A stretch of 64,000 nt of DNA. It comes from Roseibium sp. HPY-6. GTDB lineage: Bacteria > Pseudomonadota > Alphaproteobacteria > Rhizobiales > Stappiaceae. Positions 53,467-62,805 of the stretch are shown one piece after another. A program made the translations under genes and the position numbers. The stretch's first letter is position 1. Each line of letters opens with the position of its first letter. Below the pieces are notes generated by a model. It did no database searches. It had not been told where the DNA came from and saw nothing but the letters and a program-made list of their open reading frames with translations. Location: contig NZ_JBEWCD010000001.1 of NCBI RefSeq assembly GCF_040530035.1, positions 1,426,001 to 1,490,000 on the forward strand, given 5' to 3'.

Positions 53467-55079
53467 CAGGCCGCCTGCTCATCCAGCCAACCGCGAACGA
53501 TTGTCACGGCTTCGGTCGGATGATCCTTGATCATGTCACCCACTTTTGCGATCGAACTTGCCTGCATGGCTCCTTCCTGACGTGCCTGCTCCAGCCATTC
53601 GATCACGAATTCATCTTCCTCTTTCTCGTCATTGGGGACGTCCGTGTCCGCCACAAGCGTGCCGTCAGGCCCGATCATGAGTTCCTGAGGCTGTTTTTCT
53701 TCCGGCGTAACGATCCGGCGGAGCAGCGGGCGAACCACGAAGAGCAAGAGGAGGATCGTGATCAGGAACAGGACACCGAGCTCTGCAAAGCGAATAATGT
53801 CGTCGCGCGTGAATTCGAACAGACCGTCCCCTTCGGCGAGAAGGTCGTCTGGCGGCGGCAGCGCAAATTGAAGATTGACGACTTCGACGAGATCGCCTCG
53901 GTTCTGGTCGAACCCGACGGCTGAGCGCACCAAAACCGCAATTCTGTCGAGCGTTTCCTGAGCACGCGGCGTGTAGACGGTGTTTCCGTTTCCGTCAGGT
54001 TCGTAGGTTCCATCCACGAGAACGGCAACGGAAAGGCGACGGACCTGCCCGGCCTCCACGACCTCGGTCCGCGTGGAGCGGGAGATTTCGTAGTTGACCA
54101 CTTCTTCCGTCAGCGAGGCCGTGTCGCGTCCGTCCTGATCCTGCTGCGCCTGGGCGTTCGGAAGCTCGTTCGCGGCTGTAACCTGACCGTTCCGGCTTAC
54201 AGAAGAAGTTGCCTCTTCCTTGGTCTGGGTTGAACGGACGACCTGCCCTTCCGGATCGAACGTTTCGGTCGTTTCCGTCAGTCGGTTGAAATCGACCTCC
54301 GCATTGACGCGCACACGGGCCCGGCCCGGCCCGACGATCGAATTGAGAATTTCCTCAATCTGATTGCGCAAGCGGCTTTCAATGGCGACTGTGCGCTCCT
54401 GAAGCGACGTTGAAACCATGTCCTCATCGCTGGCACCCGCGCCCGAAGCAAGAAGCCGACCGCTTTCATCGACGATTGACACGCGATCGGGCTCCAGCCC
54501 CTCCACGGCTGTTGCCACGAGGTGCTGAACCGCACGAATTTCGCCCGGGCCGAGCGCGCCCCTGACATTCAGGACAATTGATGCCGAAGGGGGACGCCGA
54601 TCGCGCTGAAAAAGTTGCCGCTCGGGGATCACAAGGTGGACACGCGCAGCCCGGATACGATCAAGAGAGCCGATCGTGCGCGACAACTCGCCTTCCATGG
54701 CACGCAGATGATTTATGTTCTGGACAAAACTGGTCGCGCCAAGTGTATCGCTGCGATCAAATATCTCGTAACCGATCGATCCGCCGGTCGGCAGGCCTTC
54801 GGCGGCAAGCTGCATACGCAGGCGGGCAACCTGCTCTTTGGGCACCAGAATGGTCGCCCCCTGGCGCGAGAGCTGGAACTGGACCCCCTGGCTCTCGAGC
54901 TGGGTGACGATTGCTGCAGAGTCTTCAAGCGTAAGTTCGTTATAGAGCGTTGTCAGTTGCGGGGCGGTGACGCGCAGAATAATGAACGCAAACACGCCGA
55001 CAAGGATCGCCGCAACAGCGCCCATGGCGGCAATTCGTGCCGCTCCAAGTGTCTTTATGAATTCAATTATGCCGCTCAC
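53466..55079 (-). CDS. fliF: Flagellar MS-ring protein FliF
   Basis: 537 residues. N-terminal transmembrane helix (about 17-37), ring-building RBM domains, a Gly/Glu-rich periplasmic stretch, and a C-terminal helix (about 438-460, [19 protein letters not shown]) followed by a FliG-binding tail ([11 protein letters not shown]). Marks include [53 protein letters not shown] and [14 protein letters not shown]. First of fliF-fliG-fliH-fliN-flbD-flhA, the same order as in Caulobacter. A perfect CtrA box lies about 100 bases upstream. Confidence 0.97.
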   Translation of the reverse strand: MSGIIEFIKTLGAARIAAMGAVAAILVGVFAFIILRVTAPQLTTLYNELTLEDSAAIVTQLESQGVQFQLSRQGATILVPKEQVARLRMQLAAEGLPTGGSIGYEIFDRSDTLGATSFVQNINHLRAMEGELSRTIGSLDRIRAARVHLVIPERQLFQRDRRPPSASIVLNVRGALGPGEIRAVQHLVATAVEGLEPDRVSIVDESGRLLASGAGASDEDMVSTSLQERTVAIESRLRNQIEEILNSIVGPGRARVRVNAEVDFNRLTETTETFDPEGQVVRSTQTKEEATSSVSRNGQVTAANELPNAQAQQDQDGRDTASLTEEVVNYEISRSTRTEVVEAGQVRRLSVAVLVDGTYEPDGNGNTVYTPRAQETLDRIAVLVRSAVGFDQNRGDLVEVVNLQFALPPPDDLLAEGDGLFEFTRDDIIRFAELGVLFLITILLLLFVVRPLLRRIVTPEEKQPQELMIGPDGTLVADTDVPNDEKEEDEFVIEWLEQARQEGAMQASSIAKVGDMIKDHPTEAVTIVRGWLDEQAA

Positions 55080-55176
55080 GAATGCCCGCCCGCATCTGAA
55101 ACATGTCTAAGCCGTTATTGTTGGAGTCGGCCTGACACGCCACACCCTCGATGGGCAAAATTTGCCGCCCGGACGG

Positions 55177-55191
55177 TTAACAACTGGTTAA
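55177..55191. promoter_or_regulatory. CtrA-type box upstream of fliF
   Basis: TTAACAACTGGTTAA, i.e. TTAA-N7-TTAA, flanked by GG and C. It lies about 100 bases upstream of fliF (minus strand). CtrA activates early flagellar genes such as fliF in Caulobacter, so this site is biologically sensible. The pattern is a perfect match to the consensus and is palindromic, so it reads on either strand. Confidence 0.72.
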
Positions 55192-55312
55192 CACACCCGT
55201 TTAGATTTAGAGAGAATGGCCAGTTTCCGGGCTTTTTACGATTGCAAATCGCAACTGAAGTGGGGAAAAACTGCCTAGTTCATTAATTTTTGGATAAACC
55301 CGAATGGCAAAT

Positions 55313-55344
55313 CATAAAATAAAAAGGCCGGCATAGCCGACCTT
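55313..55344 (-). terminator. Rho-independent terminator of sciP
   Basis: On the minus strand AAGGTCGGC / GCCGGCCTT (one T-G wobble) with a TAT loop is followed by TTTTTATTTTAT. It starts about 40 bases after the sciP stop codon. Confidence 0.88.
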
Positions 55345-55385
55345 GTAGAGTGCGTTTCGCATTTATAAAGCGATGGCGTAAACGC

Positions 55386-55661
55386 TCAGCCTCTATATTG
55401 CTGAATGCGCGTGGCCCTGAGGCCGGCAAGCCCATGTTTTTCGATAGAACTCTGCCAGGAGAGAAACTCCTCCACTGTCAGGGTGTATCTCTGGCAGGCC
55501 TCTTCCAGCGACAATAGACCACCACGAACTGCGGCGACCACTTCTGCCTTGCGGCGGATCACCCACCGCTTCGTCGATGTCGGTGGCAGGTCTGCAATAG
55601 TAAGCGGACTACCATCCGGGCCGATGACATATTTTACACGCGAACGAATCTGTTCGGTCAT
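55386..55661 (-). CDS. sciP: CtrA inhibitor SciP (DUF1153)
   Basis: 91 residues, strongly conserved across alphaproteobacteria: VKYVIGPDGSPLTIADLPP, STKRWVIRRKAEVVAAVRGG, LSLEEACQRYTLTVEEFLSW, HGLAGLRATRIQQYRG. It is a small helix-turn-helix protein that binds CtrA on promoters and blocks transcription, in Caulobacter in G1. It lies between flagellar clusters with its own promoter region and terminator. A near-consensus CtrA box 53 bases upstream would close the expected CtrA-SciP feedback loop. Confidence 0.96.
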   Translation of the reverse strand: MTEQIRSRVKYVIGPDGSPLTIADLPPTSTKRWVIRRKAEVVAAVRGGLLSLEEACQRYTLTVEEFLSWQSSIEKHGLAGLRATRIQQYRG

Positions 55662-55713
55662 TGTACTCTCACACTAACCATGACCAAGGTGAGTTGAGAC
55701 TACAGGACGACGC

Positions 55714-55728
55714 TTAACAAACGCCTAA
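55714..55728 (-). promoter_or_regulatory. Near-consensus CtrA box upstream of sciP
   Basis: Minus strand: TTAG-N7-TTAA, one mismatch from TTAA-N7-TTAA, 53 bases before the sciP ATG. Fits CtrA-driven sciP transcription as known in Caulobacter. Confidence 0.5.
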
Positions 55729-55949
55729 AGCAAAATTGTGTTTTTATTAACTATAAAATCCAAATTTAATGAATGATAATTAGGAAGTATCAAAGAATAA
55801 CCATAAGAGTATTAACATTAATATATGGTCTTGTTAACCATAGTTACTCTCTCGCGCATTTTGCAACGCAATTCGGCGCAACAGCGGACAACACCGCTCG
55901 CGGCCGTAAGACATTTCGGAAGAAAATTTGCCTGCGAAGAAAGAGACAC

Positions 55950-55968
55950 TGCCGCACACCATGCGGCA
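55950..55968 (-). terminator. Possible terminator after flgD
   Basis: Perfect stem TGCCGCA / TGCGGCA with a 5-base loop, about 65 bases beyond the flgD stop. The minus-strand tail (GTGTCTCTTTC) is only moderately T-rich. Confidence 0.4.
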
Positions 55969-56030
55969 ATTGCGGTCCGGCACGGTCAAGTGTTGCGCAG
56001 ATGGCGGATGTAGCGAGGTTCTGGCTGCGC

Positions 56031-56690
56031 TCAGGCTGGAGCGGAAACAGATGTGACGCTGGACACCGGAAATTTCTGGCCGCCTACGTTCAGGATAACC
56101 TCGCTGCCCGACAGATCGACGCTGTCCACGAGGCCTTTCGTCTCTGTTCTGACAGTCTCACGGCTGCTCGACGCATCTTTCACGTCAAACGAAATCGTAT
56201 AGAGACCGTCCGGCGCTTCCCCGCCGGCGGTCAGTTGGCCATTCCACGTGATCGTTCCGCTGCCGGCTTTCAGGTTGGCCTCGCCGGTATAAACAAGCGC
56301 GCCGCTGGAATTCCTGATTTCGTAGGTCCCTGTCGCGCTATCGCTCAATTCGTAGTTCCAGCTCGCCTGGCTACCGGAAAGCGTTGTCGTCGATGCGTCC
56401 GCGGTCACTTCATTGCCAATATAGCCGACATAGCTCATGCTCATGTTGCTGTTGAGCGACGCAATGATTTGTTCAAGGTTCTGGTTTTGCTGAATTGACT
56501 GCTCAACGTTGGAGTATTGAACCAGCTGATTGGTATATTCGGCAGAATCCATCGGATCGAGCGGATCCTGGTTCTGTATCTGGGTGGTCAAAATACTCAG
56601 AAACAGCTCGTAGTTCGCGATAAGCCCGGACTGGCTGGCCGAACTGCTGCTCTGTGCCGTCGCGCTCGTGCTCGAAGAAACAGTGTTCAC
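56031..56690 (-). CDS. flgD: Flagellar hook cap protein FlgD
   Basis: 219 residues. The N-terminal half contains the FlgD signature ILTTQIQNQDPLDPMDSAEYTNQLVQYSNVEQSIQQNQNLEQII (about 31-74), and the C-terminal FlgD-Ig/Tudor region follows (about 85-210: SGALVYTGEANLKAGSGTITWNGQLTAGGEAPDGLYTISFDV). FlgD scaffolds hook assembly. It is 34 bases downstream of fliK. Confidence 0.94.
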   Translation of the reverse strand: MNTVSSSTSATAQSSSSASQSGLIANYELFLSILTTQIQNQDPLDPMDSAEYTNQLVQYSNVEQSIQQNQNLEQIIASLNSNMSMSYVGYIGNEVTADASTTTLSGSQASWNYELSDSATGTYEIRNSSGALVYTGEANLKAGSGTITWNGQLTAGGEAPDGLYTISFDVKDASSSRETVRTETKGLVDSVDLSGSEVILNVGGQKFPVSSVTSVSAPA

Positions 56691-56724
56691 GTCATACTCC
56701 CCGGATGGCTTTCCATCCCGCTTG

Positions 56725-58794
56725 TCATATCTTCAGATCCAAACCGCCGGCACGACCGGCAAGCGTCATCTGGACGGTGTTTTCCAAATCTGCAACGCTT
56801 TCATCCGGCTCTTCGCCATCCTGCGGCTGCCCCGCGTCGGCGGATTGCTCGGACTGGCCATCACCGGAGGCGAACTCACGACCGCCATCCTGCTTCAGCG
56901 AGAATTGCAGGTTCTCAGAATCCGCGCTCAGACCGGCCGCCTCAAGCGCACGCTCGAGCCCGCGCTGGTCACGCAGGAACATGTCCAGCGTTTCAGGTCT
57001 TTCCACGATCAGGTGGGCGTGAACGCCGCCGTCGGCACCAACGCGCATGTTTACGTCGACACGTCCGAGTTCAGGCGGATCGAAGCGCATCTGGAAGCGC
57101 GTCTGGCCGTTCTTGAGGTTGCGCACTATTTCGGCTGCGACCTGCATGGAGACCTGGCCGGATTGTGCCTGGCCGGGCACCTGAAGGCTCTCGGTTCTCA
57201 TCGCACCCGAGATTTCACCGCCACGTATGGTCGCTGCAAATTCTCCCGACGCACCGCCGTCCAACGGTTGCTGAATCAGGGCGAGCTCTTCGGCACTGAT
57301 TTGTGCGGCCAGGAATGCGTTCGCAGCGGGTGCGGGCTCAACCCCGGCCGCGGGCCTGATTTCCGGCGCAGCTGCAGCGCCAACACGTGCTGCGGCGTCG
57401 AGCTGTTTGGTTCCTGGTGCGCTGTCAGAGGTCTTTTCGCCCGCTCCGGCGGAAGGGGACGTCTTGACTGCCAGATCCTTCGTGCTCTGTGTCAAGGGCT
57501 CAGGACTGAAGGCATCCCCTTCGCTTGACACAACAGCTTCCGGTGCCAGCGGGGATGAGCCTCCCTCAAGCGGCAAACTGTTAGAAGACTGGGCTGCAGC
57601 CCGGACAACAACAGTTCCCGGGACTGTCTTGGCAGCCGCCTCGGCAACTTCCGGCTCAGCACCGACAGGCGCACTGGCCGGACCGCGCCCGGACACCAGA
57701 TCACCTTGAGGCGGAACAGATGCCGCGACCGGCTTCGGCGCAGCTACACCTTGCTCATTTGCTTGTGGCGCTGCCTGCGGAACGGAAAGTGAAGCGTCAA
57801 CTTGTGGCCCGGCAGGTAAAACTCCTGCCCCCTCAGGTGCGCCCTTGACGGACAATGCCACCGGGTCCGGTGATGGCAAAACCTGCCGGCTCACGTTTTG
57901 TACCGGCGCCCGCAAGGCCTCAGGCAATTCATTTTGCCATCTGCGCCCTGTACGCACCTCACTTTCCACGCCCGCTTCATTTTGGAACGGCGCTTTAGCT
58001 ACTGGCTGCTCTTCCACACCTGCTGCGTCAGCCGACGGGGAAACCTCAGGTGTCGGCACTACATCAGGAGAAAGCGCTTTGGGCGCATCGGCCGCTATCG
58101 GTTGAACGACACCGGTCGCCGCCCGAGGCTGTAATGCGGTCGTATCCGGATTACCACCTTTCGCTGGCACCGGCTGGGATGAAGTCACCTCAACCGGACC
58201 CTTGGCTTGGTTACTCTGCTGGATGCCGGCGCCTGGCACAGTTCCGCTGGAGACTGAGGCTATGGGTACGTCAGGCGAATTCACATCCGCCGTACCCGAT
58301 GCCGGCACAGACCCGCCGGCAAGAGGATCATTCGCTGCCTTTGGCTGGCTGGCAGTCGGAGCGACCGGCAAGGGCACACCCTCCGGTGCACTTCCTTGGC
58401 CGCCCGGAATGCCGGGCTGCGGCTCAATACCCTCTGCGGGCTCGGCCACTTGCGCTTCACCATTGCCGGCAAGAACCAACCCCGAAGCCATGGGGGATGC
58501 TACAATATCCGATGGGATCGAAAAGAGGCCCGCAGCTTCGTCCCCGCCCGGAGGATCAACCGTTTCGGCGCCCGAAAGCGTTTGCATAAGTTCGGTCAGT
58601 TCAGCCTCAAAACCGGCTGACGCACCTGAACCATTCGCAGGCCCACCTGCAGGCGCAGCCAGACCTTTCAGGCCACCAGTCCCGGCAGCCAGAGCACCAG
58701 CCGATACATCCGTCAAAAATCCAAATGGCAGCAAAATCGCCCCCGAGATCAAAGCCTGGTCATCAGGCACATTTCGTCGCGATGAGGAAAGCAA
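56725..58794 (-). CDS. fliK: Flagellar hook-length control protein FliK
   Basis: 689 residues. The N-terminal two thirds are Pro/Ala/Gly/Ser-rich, low-complexity and probably disordered, as in molecular-ruler FliK proteins. The C-terminal Flg_hook domain (about 555-660) has VSMQVAAEIVRNLKNGQTRFQMRFDPPELGRVDVNMRVGADGGVHAHLIVERPETLDMFLRDQRGLERALEAAGL. It controls hook length and the export switch. Position before flgD supports the call. Confidence 0.88.
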   Translation of the reverse strand: MLSSSRRNVPDDQALISGAILLPFGFLTDVSAGALAAGTGGLKGLAAPAGGPANGSGASAGFEAELTELMQTLSGAETVDPPGGDEAAGLFSIPSDIVASPMASGLVLAGNGEAQVAEPAEGIEPQPGIPGGQGSAPEGVPLPVAPTASQPKAANDPLAGGSVPASGTADVNSPDVPIASVSSGTVPGAGIQQSNQAKGPVEVTSSQPVPAKGGNPDTTALQPRAATGVVQPIAADAPKALSPDVVPTPEVSPSADAAGVEEQPVAKAPFQNEAGVESEVRTGRRWQNELPEALRAPVQNVSRQVLPSPDPVALSVKGAPEGAGVLPAGPQVDASLSVPQAAPQANEQGVAAPKPVAASVPPQGDLVSGRGPASAPVGAEPEVAEAAAKTVPGTVVVRAAAQSSNSLPLEGGSSPLAPEAVVSSEGDAFSPEPLTQSTKDLAVKTSPSAGAGEKTSDSAPGTKQLDAAARVGAAAAPEIRPAAGVEPAPAANAFLAAQISAEELALIQQPLDGGASGEFAATIRGGEISGAMRTESLQVPGQAQSGQVSMQVAAEIVRNLKNGQTRFQMRFDPPELGRVDVNMRVGADGGVHAHLIVERPETLDMFLRDQRGLERALEAAGLSADSENLQFSLKQDGGREFASGDGQSEQSADAGQPQDGEEPDESVADLENTVQMTLAGRAGGLDLKI

Positions 58795-59073
58795 GCATCA
58801 GGCCAGTTTCAAAAACCAGAATAAGCATCTGTTTTTTATTCACTTTTGAAAGATATCACCGTCCAGGTCGGCACCTTGGGGCGGCAAGGATTGCCGGTCC
58901 GGCAAAGCATGCCTGCCACCCATGGATAGCAATTGGCATTAAGGGGACATATCTGTATAGTGCCGCAACTTTGAAAAGGCAGGGGATTGGCGCGCCGCGC
59001 TGAAAGCGGCGCAACCGGTTGATCGCATATGAGATCCGGCGCCGCCCTGCAGTGATTTCTGGAAGTGTTGAGA
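58795..59073. other. Divergent spacer between fliK and mnmA
   Basis: 279 bases holding the promoters of both genes. The minus-strand stretch around 58910 (TGGCAG then TTTGCC) recalls a sigma-54 site, but the GG to GC spacing is wrong, so it is not called. Confidence 0.4.
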
Positions 59074-60252
59074 ATGCGAAACAGTCTTGATCTGCCCGGT
59101 CGCCCGGAGGACACGCGCGTCGTCGTTGCCATGTCGGGTGGCGTCGACAGTTCTGTCGTCGCGGCCCTGATGAAGGCGGAAGGTTATGATGTCATCGGCG
59201 TAACGCTGCAGCTCTATGACCACGGTGCAGCTGTTGCGAAGGCGAAGTCCTGCTGCGCCGGCGTCGACATTCACGATGCCCGCCGCGCGGCCGAGAAAAT
59301 CGGCATACCGCATTACGTACTGGACTACGAGAGCCGGTTCAAGGAACAGGTCATGGACCGGTTCGCGGACAGTTACATTGCAGGCGAAACGCCAATACCC
59401 TGCGTCTCCTGCAACCAGACAGTCAAGTTTACCGATCTTTTGAAGACCGCAAGGGATCTCGGCGCAGATGCGCTCGCCACCGGCCACTATGTGCGCTCCG
59501 CCCCAAGCGGCAACAAGCGGGCACTCTACCGCCCCGCGGACCTTGATCGGGATCAGAGCTATTTTCTCTTCGCCACCACGCAGGAACAGCTCGATTTCGT
59601 CCGCTTTCCCCTCGGTGGCATGCCCAAGGCGCAGGTCCGGGAACTTGCAGCCGAATTCGGCCTGTCCGTTGCAAACAAGCCGGACAGCCAGGACATCTGC
59701 TTTGTGCCCGACGGCGACTATGCGGCGGTGATCCGCAAACTGCGTCCGAACGCTGCGGAGTCTGGTGAGATCGTGCATATGGATGGCCGCGTCCTTGGCG
59801 AGCATGAAGGCATTATTCACTTTACGATCGGACAGCGCCGCGGCATCGGGGTTGCAACGGGAGAGCCGCTTTATGTCGTGCGCCTTGACGCCAACGAACG
59901 CCGCGTGATTGTCGGACCGCGCGAAGCTCTCGCGACGAGGACAATTCTGCTCCGTGAGATGAATTGGATCGGTGATCAGCCCCTCGATGAGGGCGATGAG
60001 GTCGAACTCTTTGCGAAGGTACGCTCGACGCGCCCGCCAGCGCCTGCGATGCTGCGCATCCTGAACGGCAAAGGCTTTGTGGATCTCGCAAGCGGTGAAA
60101 CCGGTGTTGCACCGGGTCAGGCCTGCGTGTTCTTCGACAGTGACGACGAAAATGCGCGCGTACTGGGCGGCGGCTGGATCGACAAAACGGAAAGATCCGG
60201 AACGTGGCAGGTCGATTTTCCACACGTCCAGGTACCGGTTTCCGCGGCCTGA
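59074..60252 (+). CDS. mnmA: tRNA-specific 2-thiouridylase MnmA
   Basis: 392 residues from the ATG 59074, with GGAAG 8 bases upstream (an in-frame GTG at 59065 is less well placed). ATP-pyrophosphatase P-loop [16 protein letters not shown] (about 14-29); catalytic cysteines in [12 protein letters not shown] and [14 protein letters not shown]-terminal domain [24 protein letters not shown]. It thiolates wobble uridine in tRNA-Lys, -Glu and -Gln. It is followed by tRNA-Met, 113 bases on. Confidence 0.96.
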   Translation: MRNSLDLPGRPEDTRVVVAMSGGVDSSVVAALMKAEGYDVIGVTLQLYDHGAAVAKAKSCCAGVDIHDARRAAEKIGIPHYVLDYESRFKEQVMDRFADSYIAGETPIPCVSCNQTVKFTDLLKTARDLGADALATGHYVRSAPSGNKRALYRPADLDRDQSYFLFATTQEQLDFVRFPLGGMPKAQVRELAAEFGLSVANKPDSQDICFVPDGDYAAVIRKLRPNAAESGEIVHMDGRVLGEHEGIIHFTIGQRRGIGVATGEPLYVVRLDANERRVIVGPREALATRTILLREMNWIGDQPLDEGDEVELFAKVRSTRPPAPAMLRILNGKGFVDLASGETGVAPGQACVFFDSDDENARVLGGGWIDKTERSGTWQVDFPHVQVPVSAA

Positions 60253-60365
60253 TGGCCGGAAAAAGATATTGCGGGCAACAGGCAAAATCTGCGCTTGACG
60301 CCTGTCCACCGCCTCACTATAAGCAGCCCACGTCGCGCGGGCGTCCTAACGTTCTGCGCCTGGAT

Positions 60366-60442
60366 GGCGGAGTAGCTCAGCTGGTTAGAGCAGCGGAATC
60401 ATAATCCGCGTGTCGGGGGTTCAAGTCCCTCCTCCGCTACCA
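60366..60442 (+). tRNA. tRNA-Met (anticodon CAT, elongator type)
   Basis: 77 bases with encoded CCA. Acceptor stem GGCGGAG / CTCCGCT (G1-U72 wobble), D-arm GCTC-GAGC, anticodon stem GCGGA / TCCGC with loop ATCATAA (anticodon CAT), T-arm with GGTTCAAGTCC. The initiator hallmark (three GC pairs with C1-A72 mismatch) is absent, so this is elongator Met. A CAT tRNA that is lysidine-modified to read Ile is an alternative, but the anticodon loop matches elongator Met. Confidence 0.95.
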
Positions 60443-60792
60443 ATTTTTCCGGCATGAATTCAAAAGTCTAGCAGAAAGCTTCGGTCGCTTTTGCGTAGTG
60501 TCTTGTTGCATGGCTTTGCGACAGAGCTCTGCTGAATTCCGCCAATTTCAAAATGAGCACGGCTACTCCATGCAACATGCATGTGACATGAAGCTCACAA
60601 AGTATGAACTCGCTTGTCGGGAGAAAGCTTGCAAAATCGATAGGTTCGTTTCCCTTGAATAACCAAGGCGGGCGGCAAGCGGACTGGTTGGTTATGTACT
60701 CTGATGTGCTCCCGCTAAATGCCCCCGATTTGGGTTAGAGTTTTCCGCGACGATTTTCCTGGCTGGGAAGGAGCGGAATTGATGAACGCAAC
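60443..60792. other. Spacer with 74-base inverted-repeat element
   Basis: 350 bases between the tRNA and torR. It holds TGTTGCATGG (60504-60513) and its perfect inverted copy CCATGCAACA (60568-60577). No credible gene seen. This lies directly after a tRNA 3' end, a usual integration site, and before the tor locus. Confidence 0.5.
60504..60577. repeat. 74-base element with 10-bp perfect inverted ends
   Basis: Ends TGTTGCATGG and CCATGCAACA are exact inverse complements. Inner 54 bases are unremarkable. It may be a small non-autonomous element, a regulatory hairpin, or chance; see findings. Confidence 0.4.
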
Positions 60793-61506
60793 TCAAGTGT
60801 CGGCATGTCCTGCAAACACATAGCCTACGCCATGCACAGTTATGATTTGTGTTGGCGATTTCGGATCTGCTTCTATCTTGCCGCGCAACCGTCCAATCAA
60901 GACATCAACCGTACGGTCATAGGGCTGCCAGTCTCGATCAGCGAGACAATCCAACAGTTGATCGCGCTGAAGAACGCGGCCAGGGCGATGGGCCAAAAAG
61001 CTCAGTAGTTCAAACTCGCCCCGCGTTAAGTGTACTTTTTCTCCCTTTGGAGAAACAAGACTGCGAGCCCCGCGATCCAATACCCAGCCGTTGAACTCCT
61101 GGATCTCCGATTTCTCGGCCAAGGGTGCTTGTTGTCTCGATGCCCGGCGCAGAATGTTTTTCGCGCGAACAAGCAACTCCCTTAGATTCACAGGCTTGTC
61201 CAGATAATCATCTGCACCAAATTCCAATGCGACAATGTGATCTACGTCTTCAGTGCGTGCGCTCACAACAATTACCGGGAGATCGGAACTGATCCTCAGT
61301 TCGCGCAAGAGGGTCAGACCATCTTTGCCTGGCAATCTGATGTCGAGCACAACAAGGTCGATAAGATGGCTCTTGAGTTCGCGCTCCATCCCAACGCTGT
61401 CTGTGGCGCGTAAGACGCGATAACCCTCAACTTCAAAATAGCCCGCCATTGCTTCGAGGCTGGTTGGATCATCTTCCACGACCAGGATTTTCTGTACACG
61501 TTTCAT
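60793..61506 (-). CDS. torR: OmpR-family response regulator of the tor/dor locus
   Basis: 237 residues. Receiver domain (about 5-115) with acidic Glu11-Asp12-Asp13, phospho-Asp55 (VVLDIRLPG), and Lys108 region (ADDYLDKPVNLRELL). C-terminal winged helix (about 140-232: VHLTRGEFELLSFLAHRPGRVLQRDQLLDCL, TVDVLIGRLRGKIE, IITVHGVGYVF). Divergent from torC, as torR in E. coli and dorR/dmsR in Rhodobacter. No torS or torT is visible here. Name by context. Confidence 0.85.
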   Translation of the reverse strand: MKRVQKILVVEDDPTSLEAMAGYFEVEGYRVLRATDSVGMERELKSHLIDLVVLDIRLPGKDGLTLLRELRISSDLPVIVVSARTEDVDHIVALEFGADDYLDKPVNLRELLVRAKNILRRASRQQAPLAEKSEIQEFNGWVLDRGARSLVSPKGEKVHLTRGEFELLSFLAHRPGRVLQRDQLLDCLADRDWQPYDRTVDVLIGRLRGKIEADPKSPTQIITVHGVGYVFAGHADT

Positions 61507-61522
61507 TGAATCGCTCGGCTTC

Positions 61523-61561
61523 GTTTACAAGCTGTTTACAAACTTTTACCAACGGTTCAAA
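61523..61561. promoter_or_regulatory. Probable TorR/DorR operator (11-base direct repeats)
   Basis: GTTTACAA at 61523-61530 and again at 61534-61541, i.e. an 11-base period, followed by weaker copies TTTACCAA (61545) and GTTCAAAC (61555). The tandem spacing of about one helical turn is typical for OmpR-family dimers. It lies between torR and torC starts. Confidence 0.6.
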
Positions 61562-61623
61562 CACTAAGGGAACCCCATTTACAGCCGCCGTCTAACTTTT
61601 TCATAGCGACGGAGGCTTTCACG

Positions 61624-62805
61624 ATGATCAAACGTGTTTGGAAACGGTTCTGGGGACCTGCCGGAGCTGTGTCCCTGGGTGCTCTTACAATAGGCAGCTT
61701 TACAGCCGGCATTATTTTCTGGGGCGGTTTCAACACCGCAATGGAATACACAAATGAGATGGAATTCTGCATCTCCTGCCACGAGATGCGCGTCAACGTT
61801 TATGAAGAATATAAACAGTCGCCTCACTTTGTGAATGCATCAGGTGTCGGTGCGACATGTGCTGACTGTCATGTACCGAAGGAATGGGTTCCTAAGGTTA
61901 TCCGAAAGGTAAAGGCGACAAAGGAGCTCTACGGGCACTTTGTAACTCGCGTAATAGACACGCCGGAAAAATTCGAAGCGCACCGCGCCGAAATGGCTCA
62001 GCGGGTCTGGGCAACCATGGAAGCAAACGACTCGCTTGAGTGCCGCAATTGCCATGACGAATCACATATGGATTTTGCCTTGCAAAAACCAGAAGCGGCC
62101 AAACAAATGCAAGCGGGCTTTGAGCGCGGTGATACCTGCATCGATTGCCACAAAGGTATCGCACACAAGATGCCGGATCTGTCACAAGGTTACCGCAAAA
62201 AGTTCGAAGATCTTCAAGCATTTGCGTCTAAGCTCGATCAAGACGGTGATGCTCTTTATCCTTTGAAGACCGTCCCGCTCTATGCAGAAGCAGCGGACGC
62301 AACTTCCGGTGAGAATGCAATCGGTCAGGTGCTGGCTGCGACGCATATGAAAGTACTTGATCGGGACAACGGCGCTGCCAAAGTCTCAATCGAAGGTTGG
62401 CAACAGGATGGAGTTGCCCAGGTCGTCTACGCTTTGCGCGGACAGCGCATCTTTGAAGCCACCCTGAAAAAGTCTGAAGTCGGCCGAGTAGAAACGCATA
62501 CGACCGAAACTGATCCTGACACCGAACTGGTCTGGCACAAAGTTAGCGTCGATGGATGGGTTGCACCTGAGTCTCTCGTTCCGGATGTGGATCAGATTTG
62601 GGAATACACATCCGAAATGTATTCCGCCAGCTGTGCCACCTGCCATTCGAAACCTGATCCCGGTCATACCTTGGCCAACCAATGGATCGGTGTCCTGAAA
62701 TCCATGAAGCGCTTCACGACGCTGGACAAGGAAGAATACCGCATCCTTCAAAAATACCTGCAGCTCAATGCCAAAGACACAGGCGGAGCAAAGCATCATG
62801 ACTGA
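61624..62805 (+). CDS. torC: Pentahaem membrane cytochrome c TorC/DorC
   Basis: 393 residues. An N-terminal signal-anchor helix (about 14-36) and four NapC/NirT-type haem motifs: CISCH (49-53), CADCH (79-83), CRNCH (140-144), CIDCH (172-176), plus a fifth CATCH (337-341) in the C-terminal domain, as in TorC. It takes electrons from quinol and delivers them to the periplasmic reductase. Overlaps torD by 8 bases. GAGG lies upstream of the ATG. Confidence 0.95.
   Translation: MIKRVWKRFWGPAGAVSLGALTIGSFTAGIIFWGGFNTAMEYTNEMEFCISCHEMRVNVYEEYKQSPHFVNASGVGATCADCHVPKEWVPKVIRKVKATKELYGHFVTRVIDTPEKFEAHRAEMAQRVWATMEANDSLECRNCHDESHMDFALQKPEAAKQMQAGFERGDTCIDCHKGIAHKMPDLSQGYRKKFEDLQAFASKLDQDGDALYPLKTVPLYAEAADATSGENAIGQVLAATHMKVLDRDNGAAKVSIEGWQQDGVAQVVYALRGQRIFEATLKKSEVGRVETHTTETDPDTELVWHKVSVDGWVAPESLVPDVDQIWEYTSEMYSASCATCHSKPDPGHTLANQWIGVLKSMKRFTTLDKEEYRILQKYLQLNAKDTGGAKHHD

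Larger units (their letters stand above)
55080..55385. other. Region upstream of fliF
   Basis: 306 bases: the promoter region of fliF, with a CtrA box (55177-55191), and the terminator of sciP (55324-55344). No gene seen. Confidence 0.6.
55662..56030. other. Spacer between sciP and flgD
   Basis: 369 bases, partly very AT-rich (55730-55840), with TTAA half-sites at 55816 and 55833 and a near-consensus CtrA site at 55714-55728. A hairpin TGCCGCA / TGCGGCA (55950-55968) may end the flgD transcript. No gene seen. Confidence 0.5.

Noticed and set aside
58905-58935. Sigma-54-like promoter upstream of fliK
   Set aside because: TGGCAG and TTTGCC are present, but the GG to GC distance is 12 rather than 10.
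58939-60309. 456-codon minus-strand frame opposite mnmA
   Set aside because: Shadow of mnmA; no family match or ribosome-binding site.
60460-60580. Insertion-sequence remnant after tRNA-Met
   Set aside because: The TTGTTGCATGG string recalls IS ends, but no transposase fragment could be read; kept only as an inverted-repeat element.
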